A DNA stretch of 64,000 bases, from the NCBI GenBank assembly GCA_026874595.1, contig CM049319.1:64224417-64288416 (forward strand). The letters are read 5' to 3'. The notes beneath the pieces were generated by a model. That model did not search any database. It was given only the letters and a program-made list of their open reading frames with translations, and was not told where the DNA came from. This DNA is from Sipunculus nudus (lineage: Eukaryota > Annelida > Sipuncula > Golfingiida > Sipunculidae). Positions 12,001-24,000 of this stretch are shown one piece after another. A program made the position numbers and the translations under genes. Numbering within the stretch: position 1 is the first letter of the stretch; every line of letters begins with the position of its first letter.

Positions 12001-15000
12001 TAGTGTGTGGGCAGATAATGACCAGTTACAGATAGAGTTCCCGTTTCGTCCTGGTTGACCTACTTTTGACCGTTTTACGGCTCCTAAACTTAGAAAAATT
12101 CATGAAAAATAGAAATTTTCATAACAAATACACATGTACAGCCGTTTTTAGCCCTCAGCTCATAGGCTGATGGGCTATTGTCGTCACCTAAGCTGTCCTT
12201 CTGTCCATCTGTCTGTCTGATGTCTGTCCGTCCGTCCGTCCGTCCGTTCCGCGTCTGTTAAGTTTTACCTTGTGAGCGGGATATCTCTAAAAGGATTCAC
12301 CGTTGGAATTTTATTTCATCAGTGAAGATGTATATTGATAAAATCTCGGTCAAGTTCGAAGATGGGTGACCTTGACCCATTTTTCTACATTTTAGAGCTG
12401 ATTATAGAAAAACACTCAGAAGTTTATATCTCAGGAACCTATGTGTGGATTTTCACAAAACTTACTATGATCATTGGGTCTGATGGTCTGTACGTGCTGC
12501 ACAATTTTGGTGGCGCCACCTGCAATTTCTGATTTTTTAATGAAATTTTATCAGATTTTTCAATTTTGGCCTTTTGTGCAGGATATCTCCAAAGGTATTC
12601 AATACAGGAACTTCATTTCTTCAGTGCTATTGCATTATATTTACAAAATCTTGGTCAAGTTCAAAGTTTCAATATCACAGAGCTTAGTATAGAAAAAAAC
12701 TTAGGAGCTTATTTCTCAGGAAGCATTTGGTGGATTGTTATGAAACATGGTATATACCTCTCCAATTTAAATTTATAAATGATTATCAACTTTTGCTAAT
12801 ATTCTCGTTTCGCAATACAATGCTTATAGATACTGGCCTAATGTTTGGTCTGTGGGCGCATAATGACCACTTACAGATCGAGTTCGCGTTTTGTCCCAGT
12901 TAACCTATTTTTCACCATATGACAGATCCTGAACATAGAAAATTTCATGAAAGACAGAAATTTTCATGAAAAATGCACATATATGGACTTTTTTTCACAA
13001 TGCCTGCTGATGCTGGCCTGATTTTTGGTGTGTTGCTTGATAATGACCTTTTACAGATCGAGTTTGCATTTTGCCCTTGTTGACCTACTTTTGACCATAC
13101 AACACTTCCTGAACTTAAAAAATTTTACAAAATTTAACAAATGTTTCTAATTTGCCCCAGGCGGGGGCATTCGTGTCGTTCCGACACATCTAGTTTTAGT
13201 TAAATTAAAGTGTACCAATTATGCTGTTAAAGTCCTGTGTATATTACACATACTCTACATGGTGTTCAGTGAGTGTTCAAAGGAGAGAAAATTGAATCAG
13301 TCATCTGGCTTTCTAATGCAGTAAAATTTAAGTACCATTTATAGAATATGTGGGAGCTGGAAATAAGGCATCAACATATTTTCCCATATATCACAGGATT
13401 TTTATATGCTCATCTAAGACAACCTTTATTATAGTATGGGCAACATTCTACGACCTGTTTACCTGTTAACTAGTGTAATTATGATGTGTTACTAGTGTAA
13501 CCAATTTTTCTTCCTATTGAAAGCCCTAAGATATATATACATAGAAACTTTTAACTATATATGTAGTAATAATAATGGTAACACAAAACATGCTGAACTG
13601 AGCATGACTTGGTTACTTACAGACATTGGATGACTTGGTGGATAGTCGTATTCTCTGTGCACTTGCGAACTCATTTGTACCCAACACTTTCACTACGGAG
13701 GTCTTCCTTAATGACAGGTATGATCCTAACAACCTCAATCCCTTATAATCTGTACCAGTATTCATAGCTTGTTTGTAGTGCTTAAAGACCTCAGATGTGA
13801 TTGTAAGTTGTAATGGGATATCCAATTGACCTAAGAAACCAGGAATATCTGTGATCAACTTGCCTCATGATACTCTTTAATCCTTAAATATTGAAATATT
13901 AAACATTATAGGGAATATTTAGGGACCAACTATATTGTCACTGGGATTCCTTGAATATAAAAGATATTGTATTGGATGGCAGAGGCAAGTTTTCAGAACT
14001 TAAAAAACTCTGGGAATCCTCTACTACTTTAGACACACTTTGCATCCATCCTGAGTTCTATTTAACAATGTATATACATGTTCCCAGACAGGGGAGGAGT
14101 AAGCACATGGATTAAAGTGAATTAAAGTTTTGACAATAAATTTTAAATGTACCTATTACAGGCCTACCATATCACTGCTTTTTTAAAGAGTCACTTTTTT
14201 TCAAGATTTTATGAAAATGACTCATGATTACTCTTTTTTGTCACTATTTTTTTTCAGCAGCACTATTTACCTCTTATTTTAAAAGAAAGAATTATGGTAC
14301 ATACTTTTTCTCTTCAGCTTTAACAGTAAAGTTATGATAAGATTGGAACCTTTGGCAATTTTTATGTGTGTAAATGTCAAGTATGTGTCACAACATGTGG
14401 AAATGCCCTTATCTTCATGCAGGGGGATGTGCACAATGTATGTTTCTGACTTTGGGAACAATATATCAGAAGCTGATCCAAGGATGGGTCGAGGGTGTCT
14501 GGGCCCCCCTTTTTCAGTCACCTCAACCCTTTTTCAAAGGTTTCAGGTCAAATTTTGTGGCCTGGACGCCCCCCTTTCCTGCCTAACCTGGGGACATTTT
14601 CTTTAGGATTTTCATTAGTCCTCCTGGATTAATCCCCCCTTTTCCTAAATCCTGGATCTGCCCCTGTATATATACACATCTGTGAAATGCAAAGCACACC
14701 TTTATACAGTCTTTGATAAAAAATGGAGAATTTAAAAAAAAAATTAAAAAAAAAATCTGCTCTTTTTTTCAGAACACTTACGGTACTTTTTTTTTTTTGG
14801 TCATTCACCTTTAGCAGGCCTGTATTACATATGCAGTGATTATTAACTCTGTTTACAGATGGACCATAAATCTGGTGCTGAGGACCACAGAGAAAATGTT
14901 CTACACCAGCAGCCCATTTGATTCTGACGATCTCTCTGAGGTCAGATATAGTCATAGTAATCTTAGTCAATTACTCTGGTTGTTTTATGCCCATAACTCA

Positions 15001-18000
15001 GAGATGCTGGTATTATAAATAACTCTTTTTTTCACTCTTTTTTTAGCATCACACTTTTTTAGCTCAGCTGACTGTAAATCATCTGAGCTTTAGCAATTAC
15101 TCTGTCCATCGTTGTTTGTCTGTCTGTCCGTCAGTCGGTCCGTTAACCAGGCACAAATCATAACAGCTGGACCTGGAATCGTCTTACTTTACATCCAGAG
15201 AGGTTCATGAAAAATCTCCTTGACAACCTGGAATTAGGTCTCTGTTACCCATATATTTCAAGCTATGGGGCTCTGAAGTAACCCCCCCCCCCCAGAATAA
15301 TGAAAAATTTGATACAAAAGCTCAAATATCATAACAACTAATGCATTGATCACCATAATTCTGTGCACAGATATTGATCATGGAGTGTTTCATAAGTTTC
15401 TGCAAACTGGCGGCGCCACCTGTATTTTTTTCGATTTTTTACAATTTTTTTTCTCCATTTTTGAAACCTTAAAAGATGCAGTCACCTGTAAACAGGGCAC
15501 AATTGTAACCTCTGGACCTGGAATCTTCTTACTTTACATCCTGGGAGGTCCATGAAAAGTCTCCTTGGAAACCTGGAATTAGGTCTCTGTTACCTATATT
15601 CTTCAAGCTATGGGGTTCCGACGTACCCCCCAGAATAATGAAAATTTGATACAAAAGCTCAAGTGTCTAAACAACTAATGTATTGATCACCATGATTCTT
15701 TACATGGATATTGATCATGGAGTGTTTCATCAGTTCCTGCAGACTGGTGGCTCCACATGTATTTTTTTTTATTTTTTAAGATTTTTTTCTCTATTTTCGA
15801 GACCTTAAAAGATGCGGCACAAATCGTAACTGCTAAGACTAGAATCTTCTAACTTTACATCCTGAGAGGTCCATAAAGTCTCCTTGGAAACCTGGAATTA
15901 GGTCTCTGTTACCCATATTCTTCAAGCTATGGGGCTCCAAAGCACCCCCTCCCCGGAATAATGAAAAATTTGATACAAAAGCTCAAGTATCTGAACAACT
16001 AACCCATTGATTACCATGATTTTTTGCATGGATATTGATCATGGAATGTTTCATCAGTTTCTGCCAACTGGTGGTGCCACCTGTATTCTTTTAATTTTTT
16101 GGGATTTTTTTCTCTATTTTCAAGACCTTAAAAGATGCGGTCATCTGTTAACAGGGCACAAATCCTAATTGCTGGACCTGGAATCTTCTTACATTACATC
16201 CTTAGAGGTCCATGAAAAGTCTCCTTGGAAACCTGGAATTAGGTCTCTGTTACCCATATTCTTCAAGCTATGGGGTTCCGACGTACCCCTAAGAATAATG
16301 AAAAATTTGATACAAAAGCTCAAGTGTCTGAACAACTAATGCATTGATCACCATGATTCTTTGCATGGATATTGATCATGGAGTGTTTCATCAGTTTCTG
16401 CAAAATTAGGTCTCTGTTACCCATATTTTCTGAGCTATGGGGCTTATAAGCACCCCTCAGAATGATTGAAAATTTGATACCAAAGTAGGGCACAAATCAT
16501 AACCATTTGGCCCAGAAACTTCTAACTTGGCATCCTGAGATACACACAAAGTGCCAGATTCCTCATGAAAGGCTGGACATTATCTTAATTAGTTGCCTGT
16601 GCAAGGATATATTGTCAACATGTCAGTCAGCTGAGCGTCATGACCCATGTTTTTTTTTTTTTTTTTCTTACACCATTTTTCAGTGAAACAATTTTGATAT
16701 ATATAATTTTTTCTCCTGCTTAACAGTCATGTTTGGACAAGAATGGGACACTTCACAATTTGTGTGTAAATGTCAAGCAAGATCGAGTCACATGGTATGG
16801 GAATGCCCTTGTCTTCTTGCGGGGGGGATATGCAATGTATATTCCTGACTTTTGGTGTAATATATATACACATACTTACTATGCAAAGCACAACTGTATT
16901 CAGTTCGTGATTCAGATTTGGGGATTGCAACAAGTTTTACCCTTTGTCACTGTGTTTATTTCAAAGAAGGCTACTCTTTTTTACCAGAACACTTACTCTT
17001 TATTTTTGGTCATATACCTTTGGCAGGACTGGTTCCAGTAATAGAGAGGTGCCTGTAATATACAGTTGCCTGTTAAAATGAGTTGCCCTTAATACAGAAA
17101 TGTTCAAAATAGTAAAGTGTTCACATAATAGAGGTTACCGACCTCTACTCTGTCATTTTTGGGATAAATACATGTGTTTATGATACACTCTATCTGTTGT
17201 TTTTTTTATCTTCACCTTTCCTTTTTTTACAGGCTGACCACATGTCCGTGTGTGCATATTTCTGTGTGTTCTTCATGACAGCCTACAAGTACAGACAGGC
17301 TCAAGCTGTCCTCAGGAGACTGGTAAGATATCTTTCATCCATATATGTATACTATCCTTATACAGTAAAACCTCATTAATCTGAACATATCACAGCCTAC
17401 AAGTACAGACAGGCTCAAGCTGTCCTCAGAAGACTTGTAAGACTTCCACCATCCATATATGTATAATATCCATATACAGTTAAATCTCATTCATCTGAAA
17501 AACTTATGGAGAGTAAATAATATAAACAGGGGATCAGATTATGAATTTTTGTCCATTTTATATTAACAGACACTGGTTTTTGTCCATTTTAAAGTGATGA
17601 TTGTATCAGAGAGATTCTGTAAAATCACTCTAGAAGAACTCTTTTGTAAGAACATCATCCTTTCTGGACAACAGCAAATTCAGACAAATCATCAGATATG
17701 TTGGACTGATTCCACTGTGCCTTGCCAGATTAAAACATTTGAATGTATGTTTATCATACTATAATTCACGGGAATCTGTTTGTCTGTCCGAATTCATTTG
17801 CATGCTAGGGATCGCACGGTCGTCAAACTTCGTGGGAGGGTGCATCTTGGTCCGGGGAAGAACTAGTTTATATTTTTTAGGCGTTTGGTTCAGAAATGGC
17901 CTCAAAATCGATAAAAATATTATGGCTTTAATACCTGCCCTGTGCCACGTCCATTCTCGCATAGTGCGCCCACGTCGTCCTCAATCTCCTCTCACTAACC

Positions 18001-21000
18001 AATCAAATCAAACCTGACATAGTCTGCCAAACACTACGCGTCTGCTTTTTCTAAGCAGTCCGCTAGGTCAACACAAATGAATGTTGTTGGTTGACCGCGG
18101 GGACGAATTTAGACCAGGAACATCTCACCACTGCCCATATCGGCAATTTGGGCACAAGTGAATCATGTTGCGGGTTAATCGTTGGGACGAGTTGTTGTGG
18201 GTTAACCGTGGGGACGAATTTAGACCGGGAACATCTCACCACTGCCCATATCGGCAATTTTGGCACAAGTGAATCATCTTGTGGGTTAATCGTTGGGACG
18301 ATTTTGGACGCGGAACATCTCACCCCTCGCCACATTTGTGTCAGTGCATTACAAACGCGCATGCCATGTCAGTGCTTACCCATAATTTCAGAAAAGTGTG
18401 GATGCAGGTACTGATATGGGAAAATTCTATCGCCACATTTGTGTCAGTGCATTTCAAACGTGCACGCCATGTCAGTGCTTACTCATAATTTACGTGGATG
18501 CACGTACTGATATAGGTATATTCTAGTATTTCATAATATAAAAGAAATTTCATAGGCTATTTTGACGAACAACTGGAATTATGAAGATGTTTAAATGTTT
18601 ATACTTATACTTATACTTTTCTGTATTAATGAGAATTTTCTGTGTTAAAGTTTATACGCCAGAGTAAGCCAACCGAAAATTTTCCCTTGTTTGGGCCCAT
18701 TATGGCCCACCCCGCCTCATTCCCATGTATCTAGGTCACACTTCCGTTTCCTGTAATCACTTTTTCCTCTGGCGTCAGCCCTGATGGAAGTGTGATCACG
18801 CTCTGCGCGATTTGTCCACTGTTTTGGTTTGTACAATCAGGTTTGCCAACTGAATTGTAAGTAGTGATTCTAACAGCGGCCCTTTCACGTCGCCCGGCAT
18901 CTCCACCTCCGCCCATTGTCCTTCCGCTCTCCCTACTTCAGTGTCTCCTCACTCGGCTGGGGCGTCCGGATATCGATCTATTCAATTTTCCCTCCCCCCA
19001 GTCCTTGTTCCTACCGTGACACGTCCACTTCGCCCTCGCGACCGTCTCCCCGACCTCCTGCCATCCATTTGGTCTCACCAGTTCTCTATGCATTTCCGGT
19101 GCCCGTCTCATCCTTCGTATCCTCCGTCTGTCCTGTACGGACCAGACTCCTCCTCATCCTCCCATTCCTCCTGCGACTCCCTGGGTTCCCCTGTGGCACT
19201 CGCTTTTCTCATGACCCCCCCCTTCTTCTAACGCTCCGGATCAATCTCCCATCGTTCCCACGAGCCCGTCGTCCAATTTGGTTGTGCCATCTGTGCGCTT
19301 TTGTACTCTCATCGGTCAACTCCAGGATCAGGACCTTTCAAGTCAGGCTGCTCATCTTGCCTCAGCTCGACGTCGCCGTTCTTCAGCCCGCATCTATGAC
19401 TCCCGGTGACGTCTCTTCACCTGTTGAGCGTCTGACCCCGGCATCTCCTTTAGATCTGTTGCTTGCGGCGATTTTGGAATTCTTCGTTTATTTCCTACAG
19501 GATAAACGTTTATCCTAACCGTCTCTTCGTGGCTATCGTGCCGCCCTGCTGTCGGTACTCCATCCGCGGAGTCACGATCGTGTCCTCCGTCATCCGTTGG
19601 TGACGGATTTATCATAAGGGTACATGGCCGCGCTTCTCCTCCTCGCTACGTCACTAAGTACTTCCTGGCGTCTGGACGTTGTCTTACTATTTTCTCCGCG
19701 GACCCCCTTAGGTACCGCTGCGGTCAGCCCATCTTCTGCATCTTCTCGGTTTCCTCCTTGCTCCTTGCTCTTGCATCTGCTGGTGGCTGCTCTGAGCTTC
19801 ATGCCCTAGTGACAGATTTGCAATTTACCCGAATTGTGGCTGACGGTTCATCGTCCACCTTACATTTCCCTACGGAATTTATAAGAAGAACCATCATTCG
19901 ATGATGTTCCGGCCCTCCCTAACGGACAGTACCGTTGCAGGGCTATCATTTGCCCTGTTCATGCTTTATGTTACTATCTTAAAACTCCCCATTCATATAG
20001 GGGGGGCGCAAGAAGTTGTTTATTTCAACGAAAGTCAATACTTCAAACAAAGAAATTAGCCCTATCACCATTAGTGCCTGACTAAAAGCTACCATTGTCT
20101 CAGCATATGAATCTGCTTCTCAGTCATCATTGGAGCAGCCACATGTCGTTGCTTATGACGTCAGGGCCAATCCTACGTCTTTGGCCCATTTATCAGGGAT
20201 TTACCCGAACCAACTGGTCAAGAAAGGCTATTGGAAGTCGCCTTCTACCTTCACCCGCTTGTATCTGTAGATGTCCAGTTACAAGCTTCAGGCCTTTATT
20301 CCTTGGGCACTATGATTGCGGCAGATGTGGTCCTACAGTTCTCCAGACCGTCCTCGACTCTTACATCTGTTCCGGCGACGACGTCTTCGTCTGCTCCTTC
20401 ACTGCAATGCAGTTCTCCTCATTTCCGTCGTTCCCGGTAGGTATCCCCTCCCCAAGGTTTATCTGTTCTATTCTCATTAATACAGAAACAGCTCACAATT
20501 ATGTTTATGTAATAAACCCCCCCCCCCCCAATTCCCTCCCTGTGAATGGTGGTTTTGTAAGTAAACTGTTGTGAGCTTTTCTGTATTACAAACAACGCCC
20601 CCTCCCAGTCCACTTCATTCCGCCTTCGAAAAAGTGATTACAGGAAATGGAAGTGTGACCTAGATACACGGGAACGAGGCGGGGTGGGCGATTATGGGCC
20701 CAAAAAGGGAAAATTTTCGGTTGGCTTACTCTGGCGTATAAACTTTAACACAGATTATTCTCATTAATACAGAAAAGCTCACAACAGTTTACTAACAAAA
20801 CCACCATTCACAGGGAGGGAATGGGGAGGGTTTAATGGTATACTAACCATTTTTTGTCCATTCAGGAGCAGCTACAGCAGTTGGTGCGGGACTGTCAGTA
20901 TGAGTATGATGGAATACCAGCTTCATCTACCGAAGCAGAAGACATCTCTAGGAAACACAGCCTAGAGACAGACATTGAAAACCTAAAGCTCAGTGAGTAT

Positions 21001-24000
21001 CTAAACTAAGTTTTTTACTTACCCATTTGCTAATGAAGTTTGCTTTCTAATTCTGGGAGATATTGGGACTTGACATTGTGTATTTGCACAGTTTAAGGAA
21101 ATAAAACAACACTGTTTAATTGAAATGTAGTATAACCTCTTATATTATCAAGATGCCTTAAGTTTAACTTCCAGTTAAAAATATACATATAAAACAGGAG
21201 TTGACATGCACAGCCATAAATCAACCCTCCCAGGAGCTCAAACTAACCTCAGATGCCTTCTGCTTGACACCCTGATCCAAAGAGGATGAAAACCCATCTG
21301 TGTGCTAGTTTTGCTTAAGCAGTGTCAAGTGGACGGAGTTACTAGCTGTCTACTGATAGGCTTACATCCCAATGGTCAGTTGATTGACAAGTGGGCATGC
21401 ATGGACTAGTGTCAGAGGAGAGGAGGGAAGTGACTCAAAAATACACTCTCTGATAAATGGATTAAACATGTAATGTACCGTAAAAGTCGTTGCAGAAGTC
21501 GCGACTTGTACTAGGAAATCGAATTCTAAAAACTAGAATTTTCTAGCAAAGTCGGGGTGCGACTTGTAATACGTACTTTTCCCGTTTCTGTCTGCTTTCC
21601 CAGTACATGGAACGACGTCAGTTGAGCGATAATCGGCAATACCTTTAACCAGTGCTTTGTGAAACGTCTTTCCCCAATAATTTACACTTTTAACCATCTC
21701 TTATGCTTTATATTTTGTGAACTGACGAAATTTTCATTTTATTAACATTAAATGCAAACTTTAAATTTGCCCAGTTCAAGACCTACCCGTTCTGACAAGT
21801 CGCCATTCAAGTGACACTTCCTAATCTGCATTACTATTATATCATGAGTCAATTTGACGCATATGCCAGTCTGCCGCTCTTTGATGTACATTTTCTTTCT
21901 GTTTAACTATATGGGTATGCTTTCCATATGAAAAACTCGCTGTTCCATATCCGTTTATGCATGTAAAGTTGCGTCACATTCAAGCTTGATCCACTACACA
22001 TACGTCGTGAATTCTTTTGCCTGCCCGGTTGATCGCTGAATACCAGCTGACCTTTGAAGCCGTGTAGCGGAAGTTCAAGCCCCGGGTCACCCGTGCAATG
22101 ACCTTTACATCCCCATGTCAACTAAGCCTTCCGTGACTGATATCCACAATTATAAACTCTCATATTAAGAACCATTACGTCACTGTCACCATCTCGTGGT
22201 TTTCAAGCGTTTTGGATAACAATGTTATAACGTTTCACGTGAGCTACAAATATACGATTTGCTTCGAGTGTTACCCGTGTCTCTTTCAGGACGATCGTAT
22301 GCCCAACAATATGGCGGCACGCATGCATTACGGTCAATCGTGCGTTGACGTATTCGTGATTTTTTTAATGAAGACACATTAATCAATACAATGAAATAAC
22401 AAACACCATATAGGTATATATTTTATTTACTTAAAATGCCACATACGCACCTAAATTCCACGGGAACCGGCACCGTTTGGTGTCATGACAGATCTGGTTC
22501 AACACGGCTGAGTTTGCCATACATCCAAGCCACTTGAATATAATCACTGATAACGATGGAAATTGGGTTTTCCAGATATTATCAAAGAAAAATTAATCAT
22601 AAGTCCCAGTAAATATAATATCTGTAAATTCAATTATGTTTATTTTACGTTAACTGACCGGTCAATAAAGCGTTCATTATCCCCCTGTTGACTGACATAT
22701 ATTTCAGTGATTTCAGTAATACCGTGCATGTGCCGCGCCTAGATGGTAAGTTGTAACACTTAATTGAAGGGATAATAAATTCAGTTTTAGAGCCCATTTA
22801 AGAAATTAGGTGAATAAATTCAAACTGAATCATTCTTTCCATCTTTCAGTTGTCTTAAGTCAGTTCAAATCATGCCCAATGCGACGGATTGGGACTCGTC
22901 ACGCGTACGCAAACTAATCATAGTCTAATGAATCCACCCTACGTTTGACGATCTTTAACAATTTAAAGAGTTGCTCGATTGTGATAGTATTTTGCCTCAG
23001 ACTCTTTTAGTTTATTAATACAGTCATTTAACTTGATATTTGCATTCTAATGTTACTTAACCTAGTAAAAAACAGCAACAATGACATCGTTTCACAGCAC
23101 AAAATGTTATCCGACACAGCTGACTTTGGCACTGTACAAATCTTACCTGACAATTGAACCCCGACTTTATATGTAAAGATACTGTTGTTATTCCTTAAAT
23201 ATAAGCATTGTATTAAAGCTGTCCAATTATTTTTACGTTTAAATGGTTATCTAGTTTATAAACCACAAAAGTACTACGGGGACGTTGGTTGCAGTCTTGC
23301 ATCGCAAGAAATGATACTCAAATTCCAAAAGTATCAGGTGGATGTGACGCCTCTGAAGTCTGGGTGCGACCTATATTATGGACTTTTCCTGAAACTAAAC
23401 TTGAACGGCTATTCCCCAGGGGGATCCTAAAAGTCAGGGTGCGACTTGTAATAAGGATGCGACTTCTGCAACGACTTTTACGGTATAATCCTTGCACAGT
23501 ATTTAAAATTCAGTCTTACTTACACTTTAGACCTGAGCAACTTGGAGAAGAAATTCAACATTGATTTCCTGTACAAGTGGATGGAACATGTACAACTTGT
23601 ACAGAAAGAGGTGAGTTTATTCTGTATTGTTCTACATTTTTAATAATTATTATGTTGAGATCATAAGTCAAAATGTAAACTATGAATCAACATTCTAAGG
23701 AATGCAAGCTTCTTCCATATGGAAGGTTCATATGGCGAGATGCTCCCAAAACCATGTATGCACTCACTTATTCGGCCCATATTCCCAGTTTCATTCATGC
23801 ATAACTTACTGTGCATTTGTGAAAATTCCTCAATGACTTTTCTGAATCACCATCATGTGCCAGGTCCACACCAAAATTTTTTTGATTCCTCACTGGCCTT
23901 TATTCCTTTAATTCCTAGAAAATGTCACGAGAATCTGTACATGATTGCATGAGTTATGTTGTGAGCAAATACACACACAAACACACAAGACAAGGATGAA

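Larger units (their letters stand above)
11152..13194 (+). mobile_element. Helentron-like (HINE/pearl-type) element with 180-bp tandem core, intron 5
   Basis: The head ATGCCCCCGCC (11152-11162) is matched by the inverted GGCGGGGGCAT (13160-13170). The head forms a hairpin (GCCAC-AAA-GTGGC), then a CCGTCATTCCGTC simple tract, then a core of five near-exact 180-bp units (11228-12139), then diverged units (12805-13140). A 3' stem-loop GTGTCG-TTC-CGACAC is followed by CTAGT and T-rich DNA. Subterminal inverted repeats, a tandem core and a 3' stem-loop are the published layout of non-autonomous Helentrons, including bivalve pearl elements. Confidence 0.7.
18616..20838 (+). mobile_element. decayed DIRS-like tyrosine-recombinase retrotransposon, intron 8
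   Basis: Arms of about 150 bp at 18616-18766 and 20628-20777 are inverted copies (TTCTGTATTAATGAGAA; GCCAGAGTAAGCCAACC; CCTGTAATCACTTTTTC). Segments at 20460-20588 are complementary to outer parts of the arms (for example AATTCCCTCCCTGTGAATGG against 20803-20822), which is the internal complementary region typical of DIRS1. Just before it lies a tyrosine-recombinase-like C-terminus. At 2.2 kb it lacks an RT/RNase H region, so it is an internally deleted, dead copy. Confidence 0.7.

Noticed and set aside
11228-12139. CRISPR-like array
   Set aside because: The repeats are contiguous 180-bp units without unique spacers, in a eukaryotic intron.
19394-19802. Minus-strand frames of 70-73 codons in the DIRS-like region
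   Set aside because: They overlap the plus-strand pyrimidine-rich element sequence and reflect its composition; the recombinase relic fixes the element's sense as plus.
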